DNA of 53,488 bases from UMGS1783 sp900555065 (GTDB taxonomy: Bacteria > Bacillota > Clostridia > Oscillospirales > UMGS1783): contig CALKPL010000045.1 of the NCBI GenBank assembly GCA_937991645.1, forward strand, positions 1 through 53,488, read 5' to 3'. Made by a program: the position numbers and the translations under genes. Shown piece after piece: positions 1 through 7,661 of the stretch (the stretch's first letter is position 1; the number at the start of each line of letters is the position of its first letter). The notes below the pieces were generated by a model. The model was not told the DNA's origin, did not search any database, and was given only the letters and a program-made list of their open reading frames with translations.

Positions 1-54
1 GGCGGCGCGGGCGGGGGCGGCGGCACGGGCGGGGGCGGCGGCACGGGCGGGGGC
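1..54. repeat. 18-bp GC-rich tandem repeat at window edge
   Basis: Three near-identical 18-bp units (GGCGGCACGGGCGGGGGC; the first has one change) run off the left edge of the window. Read on the plus strand, one frame gives a Gly-rich tail and another an Ala/Arg-rich tail, each reaching a stop within 50 bases after the repeat. It may be the 3' end of a low-complexity gene outside the window, but the reading frame cannot be decided. Confidence 0.5.
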
Positions 55-250
55 GGCCGCGCGGCTTGGCGAAAAACAATAACCCGCCCTATCTTTTAAC
101 TGCTCAGGAAACAACGGCAAAGCGTCGCAATACGGCGAACCGTTCCCGTACGTCCAGGCGTATTTCTCAAGCTGCGGGCGGCATAGCACGGGACGGCTGT
201 CTGCCCTTGTATTATGCGCTGCGTGCACGCCGTGGCTTCGCCTTGCGAAA

Positions 251-279
251 TTGCAAAGCGCAGCACGATGTGGTATAGT
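251..279 (+). promoter_or_regulatory. Sigma-A promoter for the zinc-ribbon gene
   Basis: TTGCAA at 251-256, a 17-bp spacer and TATAGT at 274-279, with a TG one base upstream of the -10 hexamer (extended -10). It lies 24 bases before the start codon at 303. Confidence 0.65.
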
Positions 280-302
280 AGGATACGAAAGGATGTGAGC
301 GT

Positions 303-524
303 ATGGTTTGCCCACGGTGCGGAAGCGAGGCGGTAACCGCGCAGGCCGTTACGACAGAAAAAACGAAGTACAGGAGCTGCTGCAGCTGGTTTTTGTGGAT
401 TCTACTTGCCATATGCACCTGCGGGCTGATTCTCATTATCCCCGCCGTGCGCAGCAGCCGGACGAAAACGAAAACCCGCGTTATGGCGATCTGCCAAAAC
501 TGCGGCAGGTCATGGTACCTGTAA
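303..524 (+). CDS. Small zinc-ribbon membrane protein (LITAF-like layout)
   Basis: A 73-residue protein with a CPRC knuckle at residues 3-6, a Cys-rich hydrophobic stretch at about 26-48 that could enter or cross the membrane, and a second CQNC knuckle near residue 65. Two CxxC pairs flanking a hydrophobic segment is the layout of LITAF-like and short zinc-ribbon proteins common in Firmicutes; the four Cys probably bind one zinc. The start is supported by AAAGGATG about seven bases upstream and by the promoter at 251-279. An overlapping frame (308-601) has no family features and is ignored. The biological role is unknown. Confidence 0.65.
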   Translation: MVCPRCGSEAVTAQAVTTEKTKYRSCCSWFLWILLAICTCGLILIIPAVRSSRTKTKTRVMAICQNCGRSWYL

Positions 525-569
525 CAGCATACAACCGTTGGAAATATACAGAAATCTTTCCGCGCGCCC

Positions 570-599
570 TTGACGAAAAACGCCGAACGGGAGTACAAT
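570..599 (+). promoter_or_regulatory. Sigma-A promoter for the nucleoside hydrolase gene
   Basis: TTGACG at 570-575, an 18-bp spacer and TACAAT at 594-599. The leader before the start at 697 contains a small GC hairpin (stem CAGGCCG/CGGCCTG, 623-639). Confidence 0.6.
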
Positions 600-696
600 A
601 AAAAGCATGTGAAAACCGGCGTCAGGCCGCGGCGGCCTGCGCGGTCTTTTGAGGCGGACAGAAATTTACGCTACGGACAGAGGATATGGAACAGGC

Positions 697-1596
697 ATGG
701 AAAAAATTCTGCTTGACACGGATATTGGCGGGGACATTGACGACGCGGTCTGCCTCGCCTATTTGCTGCGGGAGCCGCAGTGCGAACTTATGGGAATAAC
801 GACCGTTTGCGGCCAGCCGCAAAGGCGGGCGGAAATAGCCGACGCGATCTGCAGGAGCGCGGGCAGGGACATTCCGATCGCCGCGGGGCTGGACACAACG
901 CTGCAGCCGGTCCCGGTATATCCCACGCCGGACGGCGCCCGCGCGCTAAAACGCTGGCCGCACAGCGCTTTTGAAAAAGCGGATGCGCCGGCGTTTTTAT
1001 ACCGAATCATCCGGGAAAACCCGCATGCCGTTACTTTGATCGGCATTGGAAACATGACAAATATTGCGACGCTGTTCAGCGCGTATCCCGACGCGCCGGC
1101 GCTGTTGAAAGGCCTGTATGTTATGAACGGATATTTCGGCGCAAAGGCGCTGCCCGCGCCGTATTACAACTGGAACGCATGGGCCGATCCGCTCGCTTCT
1201 CACAACGTATTTCAGGCGGAGGTGGCGGTGCACAGGGCCATTCCGCTGGAGGTTACGGACACGCTCACGGTAGACGCGGCGCAGGCCGGCAGGATTCTGC
1301 CGGCGGACAGCCGGCTTATGCGCGCTGTATTCGACTTTGGCGGCGCATGGCTGGAAAGCGCGGGGACGCTGACCTTACACGATCCGCTGGCCGCCGTCGC
1401 TGTTTTTCACCCGGACATATGCAGCTTTGAAAGAGGGCGGGTCCGGGTGGAAACAGAGCTGGAAGGCAGTATGGGCGCGACCGCGTTTGCCGCCGATCCG
1501 GACGGGAATGTGGAGATTGCCAGAACCGTGGCGCGGGAGCGGTTTTACGAGATTCTGTTCGAGACGCTGCGGGGAGCGTCCGCGCCGGACGGCTGA
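697..1596 (+). CDS. Inosine-uridine preferring nucleoside hydrolase family protein
   Basis: A 299-residue cytoplasmic protein of the IUNH superfamily, whose members hydrolyse the N-glycosidic bond of ribonucleosides to give base and ribose for salvage. The N-terminus carries the family signature LDTDIGGDIDDA (residues 5-16), whose Asp residues bind the catalytic calcium. The second calcium-site element is the later HDPLAAVAVFHPD block. Length matches the family (about 300-320). A TTG codon at 649 would extend the protein by 16 residues, but the family N-terminus begins exactly at the ATG at 697, which follows a GAGGA about 13 bases upstream. Base specificity cannot be read from the sequence. 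The gene has its own promoter and no pathway neighbours. Confidence 0.88.
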   Translation: MEKILLDTDIGGDIDDAVCLAYLLREPQCELMGITTVCGQPQRRAEIADAICRSAGRDIPIAAGLDTTLQPVPVYPTPDGARALKRWPHSAFEKADAPAFLYRIIRENPHAVTLIGIGNMTNIATLFSAYPDAPALLKGLYVMNGYFGAKALPAPYYNWNAWADPLASHNVFQAEVAVHRAIPLEVTDTLTVDAAQAGRILPADSRLMRAVFDFGGAWLESAGTLTLHDPLAAVAVFHPDICSFERGRVRVETELEGSMGATAFAADPDGNVEIARTVARERFYEILFETLRGASAPDG

Positions 1597-1692
1597 TAAG
1601 GCGCGCGCCGTTTGCAGGAGAATGCGGAGGAACGCGTCTGCCCGCCGCAAAAAAATGAACGGCCCCTGAGGGCCGATTGGGGATTTGCCTAT

Positions 1693-2502
1693 ATGAATCA
1701 CATATTATATGCGTTCGCGCTGACCCTGTTCGCAGGGCTTGCAACAGGCAGCGGAAGCGCGCTCGCCCTGTTCGCAAAACGGACAAACTACAAGTTCCTA
1801 TCCTTTTGTCTCGGCTTTTCCGCCGGGGTCATGGTCTATGTCTCCATGGTGGAGATCTTTGCCGAAGCGCAGGACTCTCTTACCGGCGCGCTGGGCCTGA
1901 AGCCCGGGTCATGGGCTGCCGTCGGCGCGTTTTTCGGGGGCATGCTGCTCATCGCGCTGATTGACAAGCTGATTCCAAGCTATGAAAACCCGCACGAGAT
2001 CAAGCCGCCGGGGGCCGAACCGGATGGAGACGGGCCCGCGCACGGCAAGCACAAGCTGATGCGGGTGGGCGTGTTTACCGCCCTCGCCATCGCTGTCCAC
2101 AACTTCCCAGAGGGGATGGCAACCTTTATTTCGGCATTGCAGCAGCCGTCTATCGCGGTGCCGGTGGCGGTTGCGATCGCCATACACAACATTCCGGAAG
2201 GGATCGCCGTTTCCATCCCGATCTATTACGCGACGGGGAACCGGAAGCGGGCGTTTCTCTACTCGTTCCTGTCCGGACTGTCAGAACCGCTGGGGGCGCT
2301 CGTCGGATATCTTGTGCTGCGGCCTTTCCTAAACGACGTGCTGTTCGGCATTGTGTTTGCCGCCGTCGCGGGCATTATGGTGTTCATATCCCTCGACGAA
2401 CTGCTGCCTTCTGCGCGGGAGTACGGCGAGCATCACCTGTCCATCTACGGGCTGACGAGCGGCATGGCGGTTATGGCCGTCAGCCTGCTGCTGTTCCTGT
2501 AA
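1693..2502 (+). CDS. zupT: ZIP-family divalent metal transporter
   Basis: A 269-residue integral membrane protein with about eight hydrophobic segments. It carries the paired metal-site helices of the ZupT/ZIP group: AVHNFPEGMATF and AIHNIPEGIAVS, each with the HNxPEG core that binds zinc or other divalent cations, followed by SGLSEPLGA. A His/Asp-rich cytoplasmic loop (HEIKPPGAEPDGDGPAHGKHK) lies between helices 3 and 4, as in most ZIP proteins. The ATG at 1693 is chosen because MNHILYAFALTLFAGLATG is the normal first helix; upstream in-frame codons from 1612 give a hydrophilic, family-foreign extension. A small hairpin (CGGCCC/GGGCCG, 1660-1675) precedes the gene and could affect expression. 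Confidence 0.9.
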   Translation: MNHILYAFALTLFAGLATGSGSALALFAKRTNYKFLSFCLGFSAGVMVYVSMVEIFAEAQDSLTGALGLKPGSWAAVGAFFGGMLLIALIDKLIPSYENPHEIKPPGAEPDGDGPAHGKHKLMRVGVFTALAIAVHNFPEGMATFISALQQPSIAVPVAVAIAIHNIPEGIAVSIPIYYATGNRKRAFLYSFLSGLSEPLGALVGYLVLRPFLNDVLFGIVFAAVAGIMVFISLDELLPSAREYGEHHLSIYGLTSGMAVMAVSLLLFL

Positions 2503-2519
2503 GCGCGAATTGCCGTCCG

Positions 2520-2550
2520 GGGGACGCTGCTAAAGCAGCGTCCCCTATTT
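2520..2550 (+). terminator. Rho-independent terminator after zupT
   Basis: An 11-bp perfect stem GGGGACGCTGC/GCAGCGTCCCC with a TAAA loop, followed by a short TATTT. It lies 17 bases after the zupT stop. The T-tract is weak but the stem is very stable. Confidence 0.7.
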
Positions 2551-2760
2551 GCGTGCGCACGCAACGGTATACGGAAGCCGGACGTGGTTATTTTATTGAA
2601 CGCGCGATGACAGAGAATGCTGCGGGCGAGAGAATGCGCCGCATTGCGGGACACTGTATGGTGGACGGCTGTCCGGTAGGATACAGCGTGAAACGGCATC
2701 GACGGCACGGGAACCGTAACACAGGGAACGGTTGTTTGCACGCCGGGTGGCGCACAAGTG

Positions 2761-2786
2761 AAAAAGGGCGCCCGCGGGGCGCCCTT
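2761..2786 (-). terminator. Terminator of the GH36/UROD operon
   Basis: On the minus strand a GGGCGCCC stem with a short GC-rich loop is followed directly by TTTTT. It lies 18 bases beyond the stop of the minus-strand GH36 gene. The 200 bases between this and the zupT terminator hold no supportable gene. Confidence 0.8.
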
Positions 2787-2803
2787 GCAAGATTTACAGC
2801 ACG

Positions 2804-4852
2804 TTAGACTCTTTTGTACGTTATAACGGTGGAACCGCGCGCGGGCAAGGTGACAGATATACCCTGCTCCATCAGCTCCGCGCCGGAGCGGCTTACTTTC
2901 CGCTTTGTGTCGAAGTTGTACACGGCGTAGCACAGCGACTTTTCCAGGCCGTGCAGGCGGAAAGTGCGCGACGGCGTTTTATCCTGCGCGCGCCGGAAGG
3001 CCTGCACAACGCCCCCGCTCAGGTCGGGCCGGTCGAACTGCCAGGCGGCCCAGCAATCGTCCGCCAGCGAAAACTCGGTGAAGGGGTACAAATCGCCCTG
3101 GTAGTACGGTACGATTGCGCGCCACTCGTCGAGAATCGCGCGCAAATCATCCCACGGGAAGTCGGTCTTACGCACGTCGAGACAACAGGTCATGTGCGGG
3201 CTGTACATGCTGCGGATCATATACAGGTCAAGGTCGTAGCGCATCTCCTCTTTCTTCCACGTCACGCCCTCGATCATGATATTCGAATCCCCGAACAGCA
3301 GCCCGGTGCCGTTGAACGGGATCCACTGCGAAAAGCCCACGAACTGCGCCTGCTGTTCGTCTGGTACGAACAGCCTGTCGCTGCGGATGAGCGGGACCAT
3401 GCGTTTCATCACGTCGACGTCATTGCGCCGGCCGCCCGACGCGCACGCGTCCATCAGCATACCCGGATGCTTTTCCTGCAGGCCGTCCCAGAAGCGAAGC
3501 AGGCCCGATGCGTAGTGGTTTTCGTTTGCGCCGCGCCGGCCTTCCGTCTCGTGGTTCTCAATATAGGCCAGAGGGTCCGTATTGAAGTCCTGGCGGTAAA
3601 AATCCACGCCGTTTTCATCGATGCTCCGGTTGATGAGATCGGTCATCCAGGCGCAGGCCGACTCGTCGCCGAGGTTGAACAGCGCGCACTTGCTGTTACA
3701 GTGATAGCCTTTGGGGTTTTCGGAGATGGGAAAGAAGAGCCAGTCCTTATGGTTTTCGTAGATCTCCGAACCCTCGTACACCCGTTCCGGCTCGTGCCAG
3801 AGTATGGTGCCCACGCCGCGGGAACGGCCGTAGTCGGAGATTTCCCGTATGCCGTTTGGGAAACGGCGCTTGTCGTATTTCCAGGTGCCGGTGTGGTACC
3901 AGTCGCCGTCGCAGGGATACCAGCCCGCGTCCATCCACCAGTAGTCAAGGCCGAGGGCGTGGTCGACATAGCCGTCGATAAACTGTTTCTGGTTCTCCGT
4001 ATTCGCCTCCAGCATCTCGCGGAACTGGTGCGACGAACAGGCCGCAAGGTTTTTGACGGGCGGGTTCCCGTCCTTCCCGCGCGGCATGTTGTAGCTGAGC
4101 ATGTAGCGGCGGAACAGGTTGCGCGCGCGTATACACGCGTCCGACGCGCGCAGGCCGCCCCTGTCCCAAAACAGCAGGACGATGCGCGGGGAGCGGATTT
4201 GCTCGCCCGTCCGGTCCATGCCGGCGACGCCGCTGTCCCGGCCGTAGAGCGTAGTATCCAGCGTCTGCTGGCCGCACTGGATATGCAGACTGTCGTCCGC
4301 ACATGCGAACACGGCCTTCCATTGCGCCGGCCAGCCCACGGCGAGATCGAGTCCGTCCGTGCCCGTCTCAATACAGAAGTAGGGCCATGTCATATTACTG
4401 GAACGGCCGCCGATGGGAGACAGGTCGGCCCGGTCGCCCGGTCGCATGAACAGGTCGATGGGGCGAAAATCGTCCGCCGCGCAGTAGCTGCCCTTTTGGG
4501 CGTGGACGACGACGTTCGAAGCGGCAAACCGGTCATTGAGGGCGCTCAGGCGCACCCGCTGGCTCGCCGTATCGGATATGTTCTTGACATAGACCGTCCA
4601 CTCGACAACAGGCAGGTCGCGGTAGAGCGTCGCCACCTGCCGGACTTCGACGCCGCCGGCGGTCCAGCGCTTCTCAATCGTCCGCCTTCTCGCGTCCGAC
4701 TCCAGTTCGGTCACAGCGGCGGGGCCTGACAGCGCCTGCCCGCCGTGCGAAAAATCAAAATTCGGATTGGACGCATGTTCAATATGCGTTTCAAAATACT
4801 CTTTTGCGCGCCGAAATTCACGCGCCGTAGGCAGCGTCTGTTCGCGGTTCAT
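2804..4852 (-). CDS. GH36 alpha-galactosidase-family enzyme
   Basis: A 682-residue cytoplasmic glycosidase with no signal peptide. Order: N-terminal beta-supersandwich (to about 270), (beta/alpha)8 barrel with DYWWMDAGWYPC near residue 307, nucleophile motif FYRQDFN near 420 (Asp), acid/base motif DACASGGRRND near 470 (final Asp), then a C-terminal beta domain. GH36 includes alpha-galactosidases and alpha-N-acetylgalactosaminidases; the specificity is not resolved here. The nucleophile segment reads Y-R-Q-D-F-N instead of the K-W-D-x-N of the Escherichia coli RafA type. Start: the ATG at 4852 overlaps the upstream stop (ATGA) with GAGGAG 11 bases before; the GTG nine bases earlier is too close to that site. 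It is translationally coupled to the URO-D-like gene. Confidence 0.9.
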   Translation of the reverse strand: MNREQTLPTAREFRRAKEYFETHIEHASNPNFDFSHGGQALSGPAAVTELESDARRRTIEKRWTAGGVEVRQVATLYRDLPVVEWTVYVKNISDTASQRVRLSALNDRFAASNVVVHAQKGSYCAADDFRPIDLFMRPGDRADLSPIGGRSSNMTWPYFCIETGTDGLDLAVGWPAQWKAVFACADDSLHIQCGQQTLDTTLYGRDSGVAGMDRTGEQIRSPRIVLLFWDRGGLRASDACIRARNLFRRYMLSYNMPRGKDGNPPVKNLAACSSHQFREMLEANTENQKQFIDGYVDHALGLDYWWMDAGWYPCDGDWYHTGTWKYDKRRFPNGIREISDYGRSRGVGTILWHEPERVYEGSEIYENHKDWLFFPISENPKGYHCNSKCALFNLGDESACAWMTDLINRSIDENGVDFYRQDFNTDPLAYIENHETEGRRGANENHYASGLLRFWDGLQEKHPGMLMDACASGGRRNDVDVMKRMVPLIRSDRLFVPDEQQAQFVGFSQWIPFNGTGLLFGDSNIMIEGVTWKKEEMRYDLDLYMIRSMYSPHMTCCLDVRKTDFPWDDLRAILDEWRAIVPYYQGDLYPFTEFSLADDCWAAWQFDRPDLSGGVVQAFRRAQDKTPSRTFRLHGLEKSLCYAVYNFDTKRKVSRSGAELMEQGISVTLPARGSTVITYKRV

Positions 4853-6021
4853 TCCGACCACTTCTCCTCATATTCCTTCAATTCACCGCGAAGCTTCATG
4901 GCCGCGACTTCGCGTATTATCCGCACGTTATTGCGCGCAAAGTCGCGTATATCCCTGCGTTCAGGGTCCTTCGAATCGCCGATCAGGCCTGCGAACATCA
5001 GCCCGTCAAGCCCGGGCAGCGCGCCGAACAGGTTCTTCATGAATTCTTCCTGGTCGGTGTCGTTGCCGTCCTGGATCTGAATGGCGAGCTTGCCGTACAG
5101 GTTGCGCGCCGTTTTGCTGAACGCGTCGAAGTTGCGCATGGTCGAGTTGTTCCAGACCGTGAGGCCTTCTATATCCAGCAGGCACCGGGACTGGTTGGGC
5201 GCGGCGCCGCACCAGTGGAGGCTGCCGCCGCCAAACGTCTTGTATATTCTGGAATAGTGCGGGACGATGAACTCGGAGTACAGCGCGGGCGACATGGCGA
5301 CGATATCGTCGTCCGACTGCCACACGCCGACGCCCTCCGGCCCCCAGACTCCCTGCAGCCCGTTCGAGGCGTTCAGTGGCTCGCCGATGTGTTCTTTCTG
5401 CACTTTTGTCCATTGGATAAACGCCTCTGTCACCATGGCGACAAGCTCGTGCATGGCGGCCGGATCGTCATAGCACCAGAGGAAAAAGTTCTCGTACCCG
5501 GTCATCTGCAGCACTGTGCTCAGCACGCTGTTCATATCCGTCAGGCCCACGGGCAGGTCGCTGTGCGCAACGGCGTAATCGATAAATTTCAGCACCGTCG
5601 GCATGAGCCCGTCTTTATACGGGTCGGGCATTTTTAAATGCGCCACGTCCTTCGGGCTCTCCAGACAGTGGGTCACGCAGGCGGGCTCAAACTCCAGCGT
5701 GTCCTCCGTCGGCATCCGCACGGCGCAGCCGAAAGCGGATGCGAGCACGCCCGTGCCGAACCAGGGCATAAAATACGGGATGGTATCGTCTTCAACGTTG
5801 GACAAATGCCAGAAGTGCCCGTCCTCCTGGTATTTGAGCATAACCGCCGGATCCTCATAATAGGCGAGGCCGGCATAAACCTGGCCGCCGGGATACATCG
5901 GCATGAAAATGCTGATCGGGATCTGCTCGGGATCTGTCACCGGTTCGTGACGGAGCGCGCGGTAGAACTTTTCGCAGCGCTTTGTAAGATCAAAACCACG
6001 CCACTCGTTAAACATATACAT
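4849..6021 (-). CDS. Uroporphyrinogen decarboxylase-fold protein (methyltransferase-like)
   Basis: A 390-residue protein of the URO-D superfamily, which holds heme-pathway decarboxylases and cobalamin-dependent methyltransferases (MtaA, CmuA). The C-terminal half has SLHWCG near residue 268, resembling the zinc-binding His-x-Cys of MtaA-type enzymes, and the family ending in a barrel with VWNNST and DGLMFAG strands. There is no corrinoid protein or heme gene nearby, so heme synthesis is unlikely. The gene overlaps the downstream GH36 gene by four bases, so the two are co-translated. Start: the ATG at 6021 lies 10 bases after GGAGG; the GTG at 6030 sits on that site. The substrate is unknown; acting on a product of the GH36 enzyme is inference. 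Confidence 0.75.
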   Translation of the reverse strand: MYMFNEWRGFDLTKRCEKFYRALRHEPVTDPEQIPISIFMPMYPGGQVYAGLAYYEDPAVMLKYQEDGHFWHLSNVEDDTIPYFMPWFGTGVLASAFGCAVRMPTEDTLEFEPACVTHCLESPKDVAHLKMPDPYKDGLMPTVLKFIDYAVAHSDLPVGLTDMNSVLSTVLQMTGYENFFLWCYDDPAAMHELVAMVTEAFIQWTKVQKEHIGEPLNASNGLQGVWGPEGVGVWQSDDDIVAMSPALYSEFIVPHYSRIYKTFGGGSLHWCGAAPNQSRCLLDIEGLTVWNNSTMRNFDAFSKTARNLYGKLAIQIQDGNDTDQEEFMKNLFGALPGLDGLMFAGLIGDSKDPERRDIRDFARNNVRIIREVAAMKLRGELKEYEEKWSE

Positions 6022-6171
6022 ATGTAACACGCCTCCTTACAGGTTTTTCGTATACAACTTGTATTTTATCTGTATTTTACCATATATTTTCCAGGCTGCA
6101 TAGAAAAATCTACAATTTTATCCAGCGAATTTTTACAATATTTTTATAAAAATTTTATGCATAATGACTAT

Positions 6172-6205
6172 AAAAAGCGGACGCTTGGTAAAGCGTCCGC
6201 TTTTT
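6172..6205 (-). terminator. Bidirectional terminator between two URO-D-like genes
   Basis: A perfect 10-bp stem GCGGACGCTT/AAGCGTCCGC with a four-base loop, preceded by AAAAA and followed by TTTTT, so it can work on either strand. It ends the 6211-7512 transcript on the minus strand. The AT-rich 130 bases between it and the 6021 start must hold the promoter of the GH36/UROD operon, but no clear hexamer pair stands out. Confidence 0.85.
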
Positions 6206-6210
6206 ATATT

Positions 6211-7512
6211 TTACCGTCCTCCGGCAAGTTCCATGGCGATATCCGTCCAACGGCCCATCACGTCCGGATTCTGTCCGGCAAGGGTCAGGTTGTCGCGCAG
6301 AGAGCAGACGAAGTGGCAGCCCGCAAGCGCCTGGAAACCCTCTTCCATATAAGAACGCACATACCGCTCGTCAAAATCGTTGATAATGGTACAGTGCGGC
6401 TTCCAGGATATAGAGTAGTCCGCGCCAAGTTCACGCGCGGCGAGCGCCGGGTCCGCAGCATGGCTGACCGATACCTGCCGCAGGTTGGGGAAAGCGTTGC
6501 GGATGACGCCGTATTTCTTATCGTTGCTTTCACAGCAGCCGAAGCCGATCATGGCAAAGCGCGCGGCAAGCGGCTTCTGGTGCTGAAGCACGAACTCGTC
6601 GAGCATTTCAGGCGATACGCCGGAGAATTCCTGCGCCTGGAAATACCCCCACAGATCCCGCGCACGCACATGTTCGGGGTCGAAATCCGGGCCGGGCAGC
6701 TCGTCGCTTACCCCAAGGCCGTTGGACCCCAACGGCGTGTTGGTATTTTTCCAGAATTCGTTGTTGTTGAGCCGCAGAAGGTTCTCCTGTTCCAAAACGT
6801 CCAAGTATGCGCCGAGCCCCTCCATCAGAGTGTCCATGGCGTGGTGGACAAAGTCGGGCGCCAGCACCATATCCATAAAAACCTGCTCCAGGCCGCGCAG
6901 CTCGCATAGGATATCGATACCACTCATGCCCCAGCCCTTGGTACGCGTGTCGATACTGCTGAAAAACGGCTCGCCCTCGACAATTTCCAGAAGATCGCCC
7001 AACGTATCGCCAAGCATTTCAGCTTTTTTATGCGTGCCGGCCCAGTCGATATATTTCAGTTCCGGCTTTTTCACAAGGCGGTCCCAGTCCGCATATTCAA
7101 AAATGCAGGGGTGAAAGGCTTCTGCCGTTTTCCCGTCGCTCTTGTACGGATCGCCGGCGGCAAAGGGGCGCCGCCGGTTCTCCACCCATTCGGTAAAGGC
7201 ATAGTCTATGGGAAGATACAGCTTGTCGTTTGTGATTATATCGTCCTTTATGTACTTCCAGCGGTAGATGCGCTTTCGAAGTTCAAACTCGATTTCCTTG
7301 AAAAACGGATCTTCAATCTTCAGGGTATCCCCCGGAATCAGCTCGGGCCACAGCTCGTCGGTGACGATGCACATGACCATGGGCCGCTCGCTTTCCAGGC
7401 GGTTGAGTTTTTTCCACAGGCGCCGTTTTTCCTCCCATATGCCGTGCTGTGATATTTCCCTGACCTGCTTTGCAAGGTCGCGAAGGTACGTTCTCTGTTC
7501 CTTTGTCAGCAT
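6211..7512 (-). CDS. URO-D superfamily protein, second paralogue
   Basis: A 433-residue cytoplasmic protein, longer and more divergent than the neighbour at 4849-6021. The N-terminus is a charged helix (residues 1-40), then a URO-D-like barrel; FGCCESNDKK near residue 330 is the Cys/Glu block that replaces the HxCG of MtaA in this subgroup. Late motifs include DYSISWKPH. These proteins are widespread in gut Clostridia beside glycoside hydrolases and are annotated only as URO-D-like or methyltransferase-like. Start: the ATG at 7512 has AAGGAGAG about nine bases upstream; in-frame codons further upstream run through the terminator hairpin at 7555-7585. It forms its own transcript. Confidence 0.7.
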   Translation of the reverse strand: MLTKEQRTYLRDLAKQVREISQHGIWEEKRRLWKKLNRLESERPMVMCIVTDELWPELIPGDTLKIEDPFFKEIEFELRKRIYRWKYIKDDIITNDKLYLPIDYAFTEWVENRRRPFAAGDPYKSDGKTAEAFHPCIFEYADWDRLVKKPELKYIDWAGTHKKAEMLGDTLGDLLEIVEGEPFFSSIDTRTKGWGMSGIDILCELRGLEQVFMDMVLAPDFVHHAMDTLMEGLGAYLDVLEQENLLRLNNNEFWKNTNTPLGSNGLGVSDELPGPDFDPEHVRARDLWGYFQAQEFSGVSPEMLDEFVLQHQKPLAARFAMIGFGCCESNDKKYGVIRNAFPNLRQVSVSHAADPALAARELGADYSISWKPHCTIINDFDERYVRSYMEEGFQALAGCHFVCSLRDNLTLAGQNPDVMGRWTDIAMELAGGR

Positions 7513-7554
7513 CTCCAGCTTCTCTCCTTTTCCTGGCGTCCGCCCTAAATAGAT

Positions 7555-7585
7555 GCAGGGCGCGGCGTTTTCCCCCGCGCCCTGC
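7555..7585 (-). terminator. Hairpin after the giant GH36 gene
   Basis: An 11-bp perfect stem GCAGGGCGCGG/CCGCGCCCTGC with a nine-base loop. On the minus strand it is followed by ATCTATTTAG, a poor T-tract, so it may be a weak terminator or a transcript-end stabiliser for the gene ending at 7662. Confidence 0.5.
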
Positions 7586-7661
7586 AAAACCATAGTAACA
7601 AACGCCGACCGATTCGTCAATGAGGAATTTGAACCGTCTGCGTGCAGACTAGCGCCAAGCG

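Noticed and set aside
66..278. 70-residue frame at the left edge
   Set aside because: It ends inside the promoter of the next gene, has no ribosome binding site and no family features.
2951..4729. 592-residue open frame opposite the GH36 gene
   Set aside because: It is the antisense of a gene with clear GH36 motifs, lacks a ribosome binding site and has no family features. High GC content produces such frames.
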